Positions 44,396 through 54,963 of a stretch of 64,000 bases of DNA are shown piece by piece (position 1 is the stretch's first letter; each line of letters begins with the position of its first letter). Location of the stretch: contig JASAND010030856.1 in NCBI GenBank assembly GCA_030248195.1, positions 1-64,000 on the forward strand, written 5' to 3'. The position numbers were made by a program, and so were the translations under genes. The notes beneath the pieces are model-generated. The model ran no database searches and was not told the origin of the DNA. It was given only the letters and a program-made list of their open reading frames with translations. This DNA comes from Trissonchulus latispiculum. Taxonomy: Eukaryota > Nematoda > Enoplea > Enoplida > Ironidae.

Positions 44396-45402
44396 GGGTA
44401 CATTCGTGTGTTGTCAAGCGTGTAAGTTCAAAAACGCGAAAAATCGTCAACCTCTAAAATGAATGCGGCCAAGATTGTTTCATTATATCTTTAGCTAAAA
44501 TGAATGCGGCAAAGATTGTTTCATTATATATATATAGCTGGAGTGGAGGTAACAATACAAAATCCTTCAGGCTTGCTATATATAAGTTAAAACCCACCCA
44601 TTATGGATGGTATCACACTCTGATACAATACCAAGAATGAAATAGGACAAGTAGGAAAAATGCTCCTTGCAGTCGCATGAAAAAGTTAATATGAGCTATG
44701 ATGGCCAACATTCAAGCGTGTCAAGGACAAGACTTAAAATGTTTAATATGAGCCAGCATCTAAATATGTAGAGGACAAGATGTAAACGTCTAACATGAGC
44801 CGCTACGTTTCTCTTGGGCTCATATTGACGCAAATGAAATGGTTAATATATTTTGTAGATACAAAAGCTTTCTTCAGATAGTCAAAAGGTTAGGATGGTT
44901 TGCATACGTATGCAAGGATGGTAAGGCTGGATGAAATCTCACTAGGTAAGTATATATCGTCTGTGACAGTTCTAATTTTTATTTCCTTATTCAGGTTTAT
45001 ATTGATTGCTTTGGTTAATAATTTATATACATGTACATACGTATAGTGAGATCTGAAGCAGCGTCGTAAAACAAACACATTTTTTGAAGTGAAGTTGAAA
45101 AATCTGGCAATTCTGATTTTTGCTAAACGTATACGCCAGTATTAATATTCAGTCTTTGCTGGCTATGTTTAATAATGTCTGTTTAGAGGACACGTACCAC
45201 AGGCGTAACCAAAGTGAGCGTCAATATGAGCCCAAGAGAAACGTAGCGGCTCATGTTAGACGTTTACATCTTGTCCTTTACATATTTAGATGCTGGCTCA
45301 TATTAAACATTTTAAGTCTTGTCCTTGACACGCTTAAATGTTGGCCATCATAGCTCATATTAACTTTTTCATGCGACTGCAAGGAGCATTTTTCCTACTT
45401 GT

Positions 45403-46082
45403 TTATGTATCTTCATCTCTAAATTTTACATCAGCATATGAAATCCGATATTTAGTCATAAATTTATTTTTAATATTTTGAAAGTATCCATATTATCGTT
45501 GAATCGACGAAACTGAGCAGCTAATTATTCCCTAAACCCAGATAGCCGTAAAGAGGGCTGTACTTGTTCGCTCAATGTAAAGAGGATCTTTGAGAAATCG
45601 GTTAAATAATGGTTTCTGCGCCGACCAATAAGATTTTGTGATATGTAAGACACAGTTTTTTCTATTTCGGGCAACGCAAAAAAATTAGCAAAAACGTACG
45701 TGCCGGGCCTCACTTTTTTAGCCTACTGGCCGGGCCGGGACGGAACAAGGTCCAAAAATTTTGAAACGGATCGGGCCAGGCCGGCCTGAAAATCCAGGCC
45801 CCTGAAGGTCTTTACCTCATACCCCCGTGTTGACCTATTGCAATAGCAATAAGGTCTATACTAAGCAACAAGTAGGGCTAATTTTGGCACATTTCAATTA
45901 AAAATTTGATATAACTGTCATGTGATGAACGATAAACCGGGAAAAACGCAATGAAATAATCAGTTTCACGATGTAAACAATCATCAATGTGCAAAAATTG
46001 CGCAAAGCGAGAAAAATGTTTCAAAAACAATCACGCGCAATGCAAGAAAACCAAACAGTTCATCTACTGTCACTAGCAGCTT
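45403..46082. other. Non-coding spacer with GGGCCGG patch
   Basis: AT-rich flank of element A, then a GC patch (45,712-45,815) related to 39,225-39,350. No gene is seen. Confidence 0.4.
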
Positions 46083-47087
46083 TTAAGGTGGTGATTCCTT
46101 TTGTGCACATATTATTCGTTGACGGTTCAAATCAAGATGAAATTTGATGAAACTTTTCAAAATAAGTTCTTTTAGCATTCTCACACCCTCCGAGATATTC
46201 AGCTTCAAAACACCGACGTCTCCGTTCAGGTAGATCTTTGGCTATTTTTACACTTAGACAGCGGCTGCATAGCTACGTATAATTATATTCAATCGAAACA
46301 TCTTATTGAGCTCTACATTTTTGCTTTTTGAAGCACCTTTCTAGCTTTTCTCTATAGTAAGATATAGCTGATTTTCTTATTTTGGCGTTGAAAACTTTTC
46401 ATTCTTACAGAAATTACATAATCCGTCATTTCATGAGCTACGCAAGCCGTAACATGAAACTACGGGTGTCAATTTGAAGGTCTGGTCGAGGCCGATTATT
46501 CATGGCGTTGTAACGTGTAATCTTCTAAATGCTGTCCCGTACGTTGCTACCATAAAAAATGTAGATTTTGCAAAAACATTACCAAATTTCTTCCAGCGAC
46601 TGTGGGGCATTTACTATGCAAGCTAGAGGGTTGCCACTTACTAGACGTGCTTCACACAAAAATACCCAGGGACCCTGTTTTAGTTGCTCCGATTGCTGCT
46701 TTCCAGCTAAAGTTGTCGCTTGCCAAAGGTGGGAAAGTAGGCAAATTCCGGGTTGCGCTTACATTTTAACTAATTTCGTTATAACGAAGAGCGGCTTCAT
46801 AATAACTACAAAAGAGGCACCAGCTATTTGATAGTGGAATCGAATGATGTGGCCGACGACTCTCGAAAAAAATTATATACTTTAGTCTGCAAAAAAATCT
46901 GGAAAATTTAATTACATCGAAAATGCAGTAAAATAACTTCCGACAATTAAAGTTAGGTTCTCTATATTCATTAGTACGAAAAAATTTTAAACTCCATTTT
47001 CAATATAAAAATGGCTTCTTAACTCCAAGGAATGAATGAGTAATAAGGGTTCAAAGTTGATGTCTCCAAAAGGAATCACCACCTTAA
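46083..47087. mobile_element. TTAA-bounded MITE, copy 2
   Basis: TTAAGGTGGTGATTCCTTTT at 46083 and AAAAGGAATCACCACCTTAA ending at 47087 give about 20-bp near-perfect ends; 1005 bp, homologous along its length to 36521-37510. Again followed by CCCGGGTT-type sequence (47090-47220). No transposase. Confidence 0.7.
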
Positions 47088-47089
47088 GA

Positions 47090-47225
47090 GAAAATAGGGT
47101 GAACCCAAACCCGGGTTTGCGCTAGCCCGGGTTATCGTAACCCAACCCCAAAAATGTTTGATTGGACAGGGTTAACCCCAGGGTTAACCCAACCCCGAAA
47201 TTTTGGGGTTAACCCTCTTCTCCTC
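47090..47225. repeat. Fragment of the CCCGGGTTAA element
   Basis: Aligns with 37695-37790 (both contain CCAAAAATGTTTGATTGG and AAATTTTGGGGTTAACC). It is the piece left to the right of MITE copy 2. Confidence 0.6.
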
Positions 47226-47239
47226 TTCCTACCATGCCT

Positions 47240-49252
47240 ACCTTCCTACCTATCTCCTCTTCCTACCATGCCAATGCTCTGAGCCAATCCTCGGTTGCTG
47301 TGCCAATGGATGAATGGTCGGAGGCTTTGTATCCGATCCCAAGCAGTACTGTTCATATTTCGGTTACCCCCGGTGTTCCGGGGCTCCACCGGGGTAAACT
47401 CCGCTTTTGATTCCCCGAGATTGATGCTGTATGAATAACCATTTAAACAATCTTCTGGAAACATCAAGCGATGGCTTTGACGGCTTTAATTCTGAAGACT
47501 AGGAACTGATTGAAGCTCTCATCAGCCACACCTTGCATGATGCTGACAGTGATAGTTCATCCTCATCGTTTTGTGGATTCTCCCCCTCAGATGTAAGGTT
47601 GACCAGACGGTATGTAAATGACATCATAAGATCCAATACGCTGCGGAGTCCTCCAGTCAGGCCTCTTTTGCATCCAAAACACATATTACAAGTTGGATTT
47701 TGGAACGTACAGACGGCTGGAGACCAACAAAGAAGGTGTGTTATAGCAACGGATATGGAGCATTATGGGTTAGATATAATGATCATTACCGAATCAAGGA
47801 TCAGTGGAGCCGGATCTGAAACTGTGGACACTGCTAGATCTAAATTCTTCCTGTACTATACTGGCCATATATCTCAAGCAGTAAGAGGAGTTGGAATGTT
47901 CCTGTCAGAAAAAGCAAATGCAGCCCTTGTTTCCTTTTCACCCGTCAACGATCGCCTTCTATACGCTAGATTTAAATCTTGGAATGGACACATTTCGATG
48001 GTCGGGTGCTATGCTCCCACAGAGGTATCCGAAGACCCTGCAAAGGACCAGTTCTATGAAGATTTGCAGGAAATTCTAGATGGTATTCCAGCTTCTGATT
48101 ATGTAATTGTCCTTGGAAATTTCAATGCAGAAATTGGTGACTGTAGAGACGGATGGGAAAGAAACAGAGGACCTTTTGGATCTGGGAAGCTGAATGATAA
48201 CGGCACTCGTATGTTGTCCTTTGCTGGTACGCATGATCTCTGTGTCGCAAACAGCTTTTTCAGACATAAATCGTCACACTTTCTATCTTGGCGAAGTAAT
48301 AATGGCCGAACCAAGAAGTTGATTGACTACCTTTTAGTCAGAAGACGATGGCGATCTTCAGTAAACAACTGCAGGGCTGTTCGAGGTACTGCCTTGCCGT
48401 CTGACCATGAGCTGATGATTGCCAACCTAAATCTGAAATTAGCTGCGGTACCTAAATGCAGACGCCTGGCTCCTTACGATATAGATCGACTGACAGATGC
48501 GAACATCAGAAACAGGTACAAAGTTGAGATCAGCAACAAGTTCAATGCCCTTTCGATATATGAAGACAGCCGGGATACAGCTGAAGAATTGTGGGGAAAA
48601 AATGAGATCTGGAATAACAGAATCTGCTGAAACCGTCTTGGGTAGAAGGAAAGGGAAAAGAAAGCAATTGCCTATATCAGACGAAAGCAGGACCCTGGTA
48701 GCCAATTGCCGGGCGGCAACTGATGAGGCCAGCAAAGCTAGAATCAAGAAAGCCCTGCGACGCCAGCTTAAACGGGATAAAGAAAGAGAGTGGAATCGGA
48801 CAGCAGAGAAAATGGAGCGAGCTGGAGCCAGTGGGAACTCTCGGGCACTATTCTCGCTGTTGCGTAACGTGACTGGACGCAAGCCTCCTGTCTGTAGTGC
48901 AGTAAAGGACAGCAACGGTAATCAGATCCGTAACAAATCGCAACAATTGGACCGATGGAAACAACATTTCAGTGATCTCCTCAATAGGCTTCGACCTGAG
49001 CAAATTTTCCCGGAAGCTGAACCACCCCGTTGTCCCTCTACAGCAGACAATCGGTGCGATCCGCCAAACCTACATGAGGTACTGAAGGCAATATCCCTTC
49101 TAAAATCCAGGAAGGCAGCAGGAATAGATGGAATTAATCCCGAACTTTTCATCTGTGCAGCTGAGCAGATTGCCCCTTCTCTTGTTATATTATTTGAAAA
49201 GATCTGGTCAGATGGACACGCTCCTAGACAGTGGCAACAGGGCAATTTGTAA
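47240..49252 (+). mobile_element. RTE-type LINE: endonuclease plus start of reverse transcriptase, frameshifted and 3'-truncated
   Basis: Frame 47533-48630 encodes an APE-type endonuclease: ILQVGFWNVQTAG, IITESR, VGCYAPTE, VLGNFNAEIGD, LIDYLLVRRRW, and SDHELM at its end. Canonical GDFN is GNFN here, losing a catalytic Asp. The frame shifts at GGGGAAAAAATGAG near 48595-48603 and continues in the next frame with TAETVLG-like linker text, RALFSLLRNVTG and the RT start KSRKAAGIDGINPELF, PRQWQQGNL. It stops at 49252 before the catalytic YADD region. Loss of the 3' half is unusual, since LINEs normally lose the 5' end, so a later deletion or insertion is likely. Confidence 0.75.
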
Positions 49253-49474
49253 TTCTTTCCTAAGACCCCTCTTTTCAGCTGCACGAAACGCTGGATTTTT
49301 AGTATTTTTTACTGTTTACTTCAAATAATTTTTTGAAAAACTTCAGGGACCTAAATCGAAATGCTACTTCCTGGGTACCGCAGTTCATGATCGTAGCTTA
49401 CAACCTAAATACAAAATTATACAGATTCATGACTGTTCGTCGAGAAATTATTTGGCGCAAGAATAAAATATAAG

Positions 49475-49615
49475 AAATGAAATTGTCAACTTCAGCACCT
49501 AAGACCCGAAAAATTCGGGCCTCGGTTGGGATTCGAACTCAGGACTTTCGGATGAACACTCTTACGCTCTGCGAACTGAGCTACCGAGACTACAGTAGCA
49601 CCAAGCTAGAAGCAG
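49475..49615 (-). mobile_element. tRNA-derived SINE, copy 5 (best preserved tRNA head)
   Basis: On the minus strand: acceptor strands GTCTCGG and CCGAGGC pair over 7 bp, TAGCTCAGTTCGCAGAGC is a canonical box A/D-arm, and GAGTTCGAATCC a canonical box B. The anticodon arm is imperfect (GTGTTCATCCGAAAG), so decoding function is doubtful. The body continues CCCGAATTTTTCGGG and AGGTGCTGAAG, as in the other SINE copies. Could be scored as a tRNA by scanners. Confidence 0.6.
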
Positions 49616-49895
49616 TTTGTATCCAAACTGAAGTGACAATTAGGGGGAGCGCGTTAGCTTAGTATTCAACTTAGTATTAGTATTTGTATTCGAATAGGAA
49701 CAACACCTATATGGTGAATCTAACGGGCCCATTTGTTTCGCTCTAGGACGTATCCATGGGGCAGGGGGCACCCTGATGGAGGTGGGCCCCGACGTGTCGC
49801 AAGTCCAAATTTAGCCTCTATTGTAGAAAGATCCGCTGCACCGCAGGTAGAGTACCGCGGTACCGAGGTACCGCTTTCATATTTGGCGGGGTGGG

Positions 49896-52800
49896 CTGTT
49901 GTTGTTGTTGTTGTTGCCCTCTCCGGTAGCCGCGTTCAGTTCGACAAGGGCAGGCCCATCGCTTGAGCGACCTCGATGGGATGAGTCCGAAGATCTTCAG
50001 TAGTGAGGTCAATAGGACATGCTGGGCAGTTGAATAGATGGTTGGTGTCATGGGGGTGGTGCCGCAGTTTGGGCACGCATCCGCAATGCCCGGGTCAAGT
50101 CGATTCCGGTAAGAGTTTAACAGTCTGCAATGGCCAGATCTCAGTTGGGCTAGGGTAGTTCGGGTACCTCTGAGCAGGGTCATTTCTGATTTGTCGATTT
50201 GAGGAGGAGGTCATCCCATGACTCTATTGTTGCCCAGGTTGGTGATGGACTGCCTGACGGTGTTACTGTGTAGCCATTTCTGCATATCTTTGGCATCAGG
50301 GTTCAGGCCGAGGGCACCGTCGGCAGCAGTGAGCCGCTGCGAGTGGCTATGGAATGGATGACGCTTTATGTTCCGAGGGGCGGGGGGTTCCTGGGTGAGG
50401 GCGTGGCAGGGGTGGCTCAGTTCTCTGCATGCCGCAGCAAACTGGGTGGATAGGAGGCGGTTGTGATCTTCAACGGGGAGAATGCAGCATTCCAGGTGGA
50501 GGTGCTCAACTGAAGACATCCTGTGGCAGCCGGTGGCTATACGCAAGGCAGCGTTTTGAGCTACCTTGATCCTGTTGAGACTAGACGGAGAGGCTTGAAT
50601 AGACCAGATAGGAGCCGCATAGTTGATGACTAACCTTCCAATAGCTTTGTAGGTGATGAGCAGCGTTTTCTTATCCTGGCCCCAGGATGATCCAGCTAGG
50701 GCCTTAAGTATTGAATTGCGCTGTTTCACCCGAGACGCAATGTAATGGCAATGTGGAGCAAAGGTATATATACATCGTGTCGAAAGTCACACCTAGAATG
50801 TTGGGCCTTGGTTCCAGAGGGAGAGTATCATTTCCGATCCTGACCTGGGGATGCAGGGTTGCCTGGTTAGTATGAGGTGTGACAAGAGTGACTGTGGATT
50901 TGGTGGTGAAAATGATGAGTTTTCGGTCGAGGAAGTGTTGGGCCAGTAGTGGTAGGTATTCGTTGATCTTGTCCACGACTGGCGGGATGAGAGGGCCAGT
51001 GCTGAAAACGGTCACATCATGTTGTTGTTGTTGTTTTCCTGGATCTTCTGGGAATTCCCAATATGACCAGAGAGGCTAGTCTAGCCTCCCCGCACCCCTT
51101 AGGAATTCCACCACAGCCAGAGGCTCCTCCGACAGGACCCCAAGGGAGGGATTGGGCCCAAGGTACCGGGTACGGATATTGGTATGGGCGGGACAGTCGA
51201 CTATAAGGTGGTGCAGGTCCTCCTCCTGCTCGCCACAGCTAGGGCAAACAGGAGTCTGTGCTATTCCAATTCGGTGTCTGTACTGGGCCAACAGGGTGCA
51301 GTGTCCTTTACTTCTAAGTTGGGCCAGTACAGTCCGATGCTTCCTGCTGAGGCCGATTTCCTCAGCCTTTTTGGGGTAGGTTCCACCGTATATACCCAAC
51401 GAGTCTGTTGTGCGCACTTCTTCTGCGTTTTTATTCCGGCAGTGGCGCCTAATTACGGCTTTGGCAGTTGTAAAGTCCAAAGGCACTAGATTTTGCGCTA
51501 AGGTGGCGGCATTTTTGGCCGCCTCATCGGCCTTTTCGTTTCCGGAGATACCGACATGTGCCGGCACCCACTGGAAGGTAGTGTGGGCGGCATTGGCAGT
51601 GATTCGGCTAAGATGATTCCAGATGTCGTTGATAATTCTATGGCCATTAACGTTGCACTGGCCAGACTGAAGAGTTCTCAGAGCAGACTGGGAGTCCGTG
51701 CAGATTCTGATTTCTTTCCACGACGGATCCCAGTTCTCATTGATCCAATCCAGTCCAGCACAGATCGCAGTGACCTCGGCCTGGTAGCTGGAGCAGAATC
51801 TTCCTGCAGCCATCAAGATTCGATGCAGCTCCGTATGTCCATCTTCTATTACAGCAGCAGCACCGCCATCGAAACAGCCCTCTGTAGCAGATCCATCAGT
51901 CCACAGAATCAGGTGTGGGGGAGGGAGAGAATCTAGCGTGCTCAAAGCTATTTGCTTCAGATTCTCCAGACTGCAGCCTTTCCTGACGGATTCTGAGAGG
52001 GTTGGATTTATTTTCACTGCCAGACCAGTCCATGGTGGGACTGAGGGGACCACCAGATCATCACGCGCAAAGTTGGCAAGGCCAGTTTCCACGCTGAGCT
52101 GTCGGCCCTGCACTCTCCAAGACTGCTGAGATTTCAGCCGTTGGGGCACTTCTGTGGAGACAGCTGCGTGGCGCGGGTTATCCCTGGGTAAGCGGACAGC
52201 TTTTTCGTAGGCCACCGCCGTCACATCATCAGCATAGCTAACAATAGAGACCCCTTCTGGGGGTGTGGGGAGTCCAGACAGGTAGAAATTGAATAGGATC
52301 GGAGAGATGATGCTTCCTTGGGGTTCCCCACAGCGGACAATCCTGGCGCGCGACCTTACTTCACGGAAGATGGTGGTTGCCTGACGACCTCTGAGATAGC
52401 AGCTGAGCCACCGAGTGATACAGCTGGGAAGCGTGGAGTGGAGAAGGTCGGAAATTAGAATGTCAAGGTCGACGCAATCGAAGGCCTTGAACAGATCTAG
52501 CGCGCAGACCACTGTACGACCGGGCGGTTTTCTTTGGTTGAAGCCAGTGGTTATTTGAGAGGCCAGTAGTGAGAGAGCACTGGTGGTGGAATGTCTGGAT
52601 CTGAATCCGTGCTGATGAGAGGCTGCTGACAGGTGGTGCTTCAGTAGCGGAAGTAGGAGAGCCTCTAAAATTTTGGCCGCAGGACATAAGAGGGAAATAG
52701 GTCTGTAGGACTTCCCAGCCTTGTGGTCCTTCTTAGGGTTTAGCAGGGGGATAATATGAGATGTTTTCCAGATCTGCGGAATTTGGCAGCTCTGGATTCA

Positions 52801-53965
52801 GTCATTGAAGAGCCGCGTGAGATAGGTAAGGCCGGAGGGACCAAGATGTTTTAGATGAAGGGCTGTCATTCTGTCTGGGCCGAACGCACGGGAGTTGCGG
52901 GCGTTCTTGATCACGTTGGCCACCTGTTCAGTAGTGAAAAGGTCCTGTGAGGATCGAGGTAGCTTCTTTATCTTCCGAGATAGAATACGTGATCCCTTGT
53001 CGCTGGTGTGAGGGCGTGGGCTTGTGAAGAGTTTGTTAAACTCGTTGGCGAGCCCTTTGGGAGATGTGACAGTTTTCCCATTGAATTCAATGCCACAGCG
53101 GTCTGCTGGTTTCTCACGATTGTTGAGGCGCTTGATGACTTTCCAGATTTTCCTGCCATCAGTGCCTCGGTCGAGAGTAGTCACGATTCGAAGGATCTCC
53201 ACTTATTTCTTTTTTCACTGATGATTCCATTAGAGATTCGCTGATTCAGTTCCGGCAGCCGATGATCGGATGGATCGTCGGCTCTGATTGAATCTCTTGA
53301 TTTGATCAGATCGGCTACTTCTCGTGGGATTCCCGGATTCTGAAATTTTCTTCTGCCCGAAGGGATGGAGTGTTTAGGGCAGTGGCAACGATCTTCCTGA
53401 ACACCAGTTCCCCTTGGTGAACATTGGGGGGTGGGTCGCTGGCCTCAAAGAGGCTTTCAGTTTCTGCCGTGAAACCTTCCCAGTTGGCTTTGTGGATGTT
53501 GACGAATGTAGTCTTTGGGGCGGGCAGAGGAGGGAAGTCGCCACCAAGTGAAATTTTGATGGGAACATGATCCGAAGAGAGAGCCGTTTTGGTGCTCCAT
53601 TCAGCTGTAGGATAGAGGCTACTGCTAGCCAGGGAGACGTCAGGAGAGGTAGGGTTGCCATTGTGAGGTAGGCGGGTAGGGGTATCATCATTCAACGTGA
53701 CGAAATCCGAGGTGTCAATTTCCTGAGGGAAACGAGGTTGGACTGGGCCCGGATTTGGTTCTATGCCGGCAATGAGGAGGAGTAGAAGGAGCAGCTTTGC
53801 CGGCCATGGCTGCCTCTTAAGCAAAATCCCGACGGTTGTCGAGGCTGAACGCGGATACGGGTGGAGGGAGGGGGGTTGATTACCATTTGCGGGAGACGAT
53901 GAATCTTCTGGGACCATCTTCTTCCAACGGCTGTACCACGGGTAGGCGGACATCGTTGCAGCCGT
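49896..53965 (-). mobile_element. 2A-bearing Jockey-like LINE, internally deleted, carrying a nested LINE
   Basis: Begins at 53965 with ACGGCTGCAACG-ATG and ends in (AAC)n at about 49917-49896, flanked by GGGGTGGG on both sides (49888-49895, 53966-53973), a possible target duplication. Order: N-terminus with LLLLLLLIAGIEPNPGP (2A motif, 53744-53770), the C-terminal part of an APE endonuclease (TSPDVSLASS, SDHVPI) with the front half missing, linker (53202-52798), RT (YRPISLL, DLFKAFDCVDL, EPQGSIISPILF, SYADD), then after the nested insertion the RT thumb (PNILGVTFDT, YKAIGRLVINYAAPIWS) and a C-terminal zinc ribbon (SGHCRLLNSYRNRLDP, CPNCG). Several frameshifts; inactive. Confidence 0.75.
51021..52219 (-). 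mobile_element. Nested, 5'-truncated LINE with RNase H domain
   Basis: Flanked by GTCACATCAT at 51011-51020 and 52220-52229, a 10-bp target duplication that restores an uninterrupted YADDVTVFSTG reading frame in the host LINE when removed. It ends in (AAC)n. The inserted sequence encodes, in frame with the host RT by chance, PPWTGLAVKINPTLSES, RNase H with catalytic residues in LWTDGSATEG, YQAEVTAICAGL, ICTDSQSALR and GNEKADEAAK, and a CCHC ribbon (CPSCGEQEEDLHHLIVDC). It stops at 51076. Typical of the C-terminal part of I/Ingi/Jockey-group elements with RNase H. RT itself is truncated away. Confidence 0.8.
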
Positions 53966-54074
53966 GGGGTGGGCCAGGGGAGGACTACAACATTGGCTAT
54001 AGTATGTACCGGCCGGACCCCGCCTGTAGCGACCTGGCCAGGGGTTCGGACCGGGGACCGGGCCGAAAATGGTC

Positions 54075-54545
54075 TAAAATCGATTTTTCCAAAAGTGGCC
54101 AAGTTTGGTTTCAACTGAAAGGCCTTGGTGAGGCGAATATTTTTTGGCATTGGAGGACCCCTCCAAAGTGGACCCAGCGGCATGCAGCACCCTGACATGG
54201 GTCCGGACCTGGTCCAAAATCGATTTTTCGAGAAGTTTCCAAGTTTGGTATCAAATGAAAGCCCATGGGGGGCGAACATTTTTTGTCATTGGAGGACCCC
54301 TCCAAGGTATACCCAGCGGCCTGTGGCGCCCGGTCAAAAATCAAAATTTCCAAAAGTGGTTACGTATATTTTGTATCAGCTGAAACCCTTTTTGAGGCGA
54401 ACATTTTTTGTCATTGGAGGGCCCCTCCAAAGTGGACCCAGCGGCCTTTGGCGCCTTGTCAAGGGGTCCTAATTGCTCTAAAATCAAAATTTCCAAAAGT
54501 TGTCGAATTTGGTTTTAAATGATAGCCCTAAAGGAGCTGAGCAAC
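54075..54545 (+). repeat. Diverged relative of the ~149-bp satellite
   Basis: Three to four degenerate units of about 125-140 bp with CAAAAGTGGCCAAGTTTGGT, GGCGAACATTTTTTGTCATTG and CCCCTCCAAAGTGGACCC. Homologous to the element A, E1 and E2 arrays. Placed between the 2A LINE and the foldback at 54964. Confidence 0.7.
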
Positions 54546-54591
54546 TTTTGTCATGTAACTGCATATCCAAGGTGACTGTGCTGGTTGGCTA

Positions 54592-54835
54592 AAATAGCCT
54601 TCCTGCCTAAGATAACGCACCGTGAATAAAGTTCTCAAAAGGCCATGAACAGTGGCCTTCCAGCCTAAAATGGCGGACCGTGTAAAAAGTTCTGAAGAGG
54701 CCATGAACAGTGGCCTACCAGCCTAAGATAACGCATCGTGTATAAAGTTCTGAAGAGGCCACGGACAGTTGCCTTCCAGCCTAAGATGACGCACCGTGTA
54801 TTAAGTTCTGAAAAGGCTATTAACAGGCATTTTTC
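54592..54835. repeat. 58-bp tandem repeat
   Basis: Four units of 58 bp (GTTCT landmarks at 54631, 54689, 54747 and 54805) containing GGCCATGAACAGTGGCCTTC, itself partly palindromic, and AACGCACCGTGTATAAAG. CACCGTGTATTAA also occurs inside the arms of the next foldback (GCACCGTGTATTTTAAC). Confidence 0.8.
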
Positions 54836-54963
54836 GGCTTCAGCAAATACATGCAGTTAAACTAGAACGTTTTCATCCAGCCTGTTTACGGTAACTAGCT
54901 CTGCTTACATTGTGTTTGTACATAACTTCTCTGACATGATTTTGCTCTGCAGCGGTAAGCGAA

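Larger units (their letters stand above)
39530..45402 (-). mobile_element. Helentron-like composite element A, with nested Penelope element
   Basis: In minus orientation the 5' end is ACAAGTAGGAAAAATGCTCC (45402 inward) with subterminal TAATATGAGCTAT (45362-45350). The 3' side has the exact complement ATAGCTCATATTA (39571-39559), followed by a hairpin with GGGGG/CCCCC and GCTC/GAGC stems ending ATGATA (39530). Between lie a conserved GGGGTCGCTGAACACGATG (40068) and a ~149-bp tandem array (43560-44395), split from its left remnant by the Naiad insertion. A second, inverted copy of the 5' end (44647-44832) makes a 756-bp foldback at 44647-45402. Class assignment is inference. Confidence 0.55.

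Noticed and set aside
43565..44457. Long overlapping open frames (up to 184 codons) on both strands
   Set aside because: They run through the 149-bp satellite; the translated text repeats with the array and shifts frame from unit to unit. Not genes.
48439..48915. 158-codon minus-strand frame
   Set aside because: Antisense of the RTE LINE linker; the plus strand carries the recognisable endonuclease and RT.
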